Of a stretch of 64,000 nt of DNA, positions 63,966 to 64,000 are shown piece by piece. Position numbers and translations under genes: made by a program. This stretch comes from Acetobacter vaccinii (GTDB taxonomy: Bacteria; Pseudomonadota; Alphaproteobacteria; Acetobacterales; Acetobacteraceae). The stretch lies in the NCBI RefSeq assembly GCF_008365315.1, contig NZ_CP043506.1:1594001-1658000 (forward strand), given 5' to 3'. How positions within the stretch are numbered: position 1 is the first letter of the stretch; each line of letters opens with the position of its first letter. The notes below the pieces were generated by a model. The model was not told the DNA's origin, did not search any database, and saw only the letters and a list, made by a program, of their open reading frames with translations.

Positions 63966-64000
63966 ATGACACAGATACAGCAGACCCAGGCGCGCGAGCA
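63966..64000 (+). CDS. glcE: Start of next gene, probably glcE (partial)
   Basis: ATG at 63966, 21 bases after the glcD stop, with AGGA upstream. The visible codons read MTQIQQTQARE. The glcD-glcE order is usual, but 11 residues cannot establish the product. Confidence 0.45.
   Translation, partial: MTQIQQTQARE

Noticed and set aside
1-64000. CRISPR arrays, tRNA or rRNA genes, prophage or integration sites
   Set aside because: No regularly spaced repeats, cloverleaf-like sequences, rRNA stretches, integrases or phage structural genes were seen on reading both strands. A dedicated scan (tRNAscan, Rfam) would settle the small RNAs.

Overview
The window looks like chromosome from an alphaproteobacterium, most likely an acetic acid bacterium (Acetobacteraceae). 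This is inferred from the high GC content, the style of the proteins, the order rplY-pth-ychF and proA-nadD-rsfS-rlmH, and an IS5-type element. No rRNA, tRNA or CRISPR array was seen.

Region 1 (1-28425) is a methylated-amine catabolic island. The first 50 bases are the 3' end of mgsC (N-methylglutamate synthase), followed by gmaS and an Amt-type transporter. After two chemoreceptors and an IS-broken glutamate-synthase-like gene come a LysR regulator and the divergent run mgdABCD-purU-folD. A GNAT gene and a LuxR-type regulator follow, then tdm, tmm and a four-gene dimethylamine monooxygenase operon (dmmDABC). Read together this is a complete aerobic route: trimethylamine to TMAO (Tmm), to dimethylamine plus formaldehyde (Tdm), to methylamine plus formaldehyde (Dmm), to gamma-glutamylmethylamide (GmaS), to N-methylglutamate (Mgs), to glutamate plus methylene-THF (Mgd). 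FolD and PurU then convert the C1 unit to formate and free THF. The nitrogen ends in glutamate/ammonium. No formaldehyde- or formate-oxidising enzyme is in the window, which suggests nitrogen scavenging, although those genes may lie elsewhere.

A 1290-bp IS5-family element (6401-7690) with 15/17-matching ends and a 4-bp AGGT target duplication splits a membrane-anchored FMN-binding glutamate synthase family gene. Removing it in silico restores one 546-codon frame. The two chemoreceptors flanking it are a membrane Cache-type receptor and a soluble haem-globin (HemAT-like) receptor.

Region 2 (28531-42907) is mixed. It holds a large GT2-GT4 glycosyltransferase with N-terminal repeats, a Nudix hydrolase, a twice-frameshifted helix-turn-helix gene, uvrB, a 2OG-Fe(II) oxygenase, a periplasmic M16 protease and a surface-glycan-like group (FkbH-like protein and two glycosyltransferases). 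The two glycosyltransferases at 40563-42907 are visibly richer in A+T than their surroundings.

Region 3 (42949-50967) is a propionate (2-methylcitrate) locus: scfR/prpR-type regulator divergent from prpD-prpC-prpB-prpE, with a TTTGCAAA-type operator between them.

Region 4 (51070-64000) is mostly housekeeping: DUF1643 protein, M29 aminopeptidase, two envelope proteins, aspS, rplY, pth, ychF, proA, nadD, rsfS, rlmH and glcD, with the first codons of what is probably glcE at the right edge.
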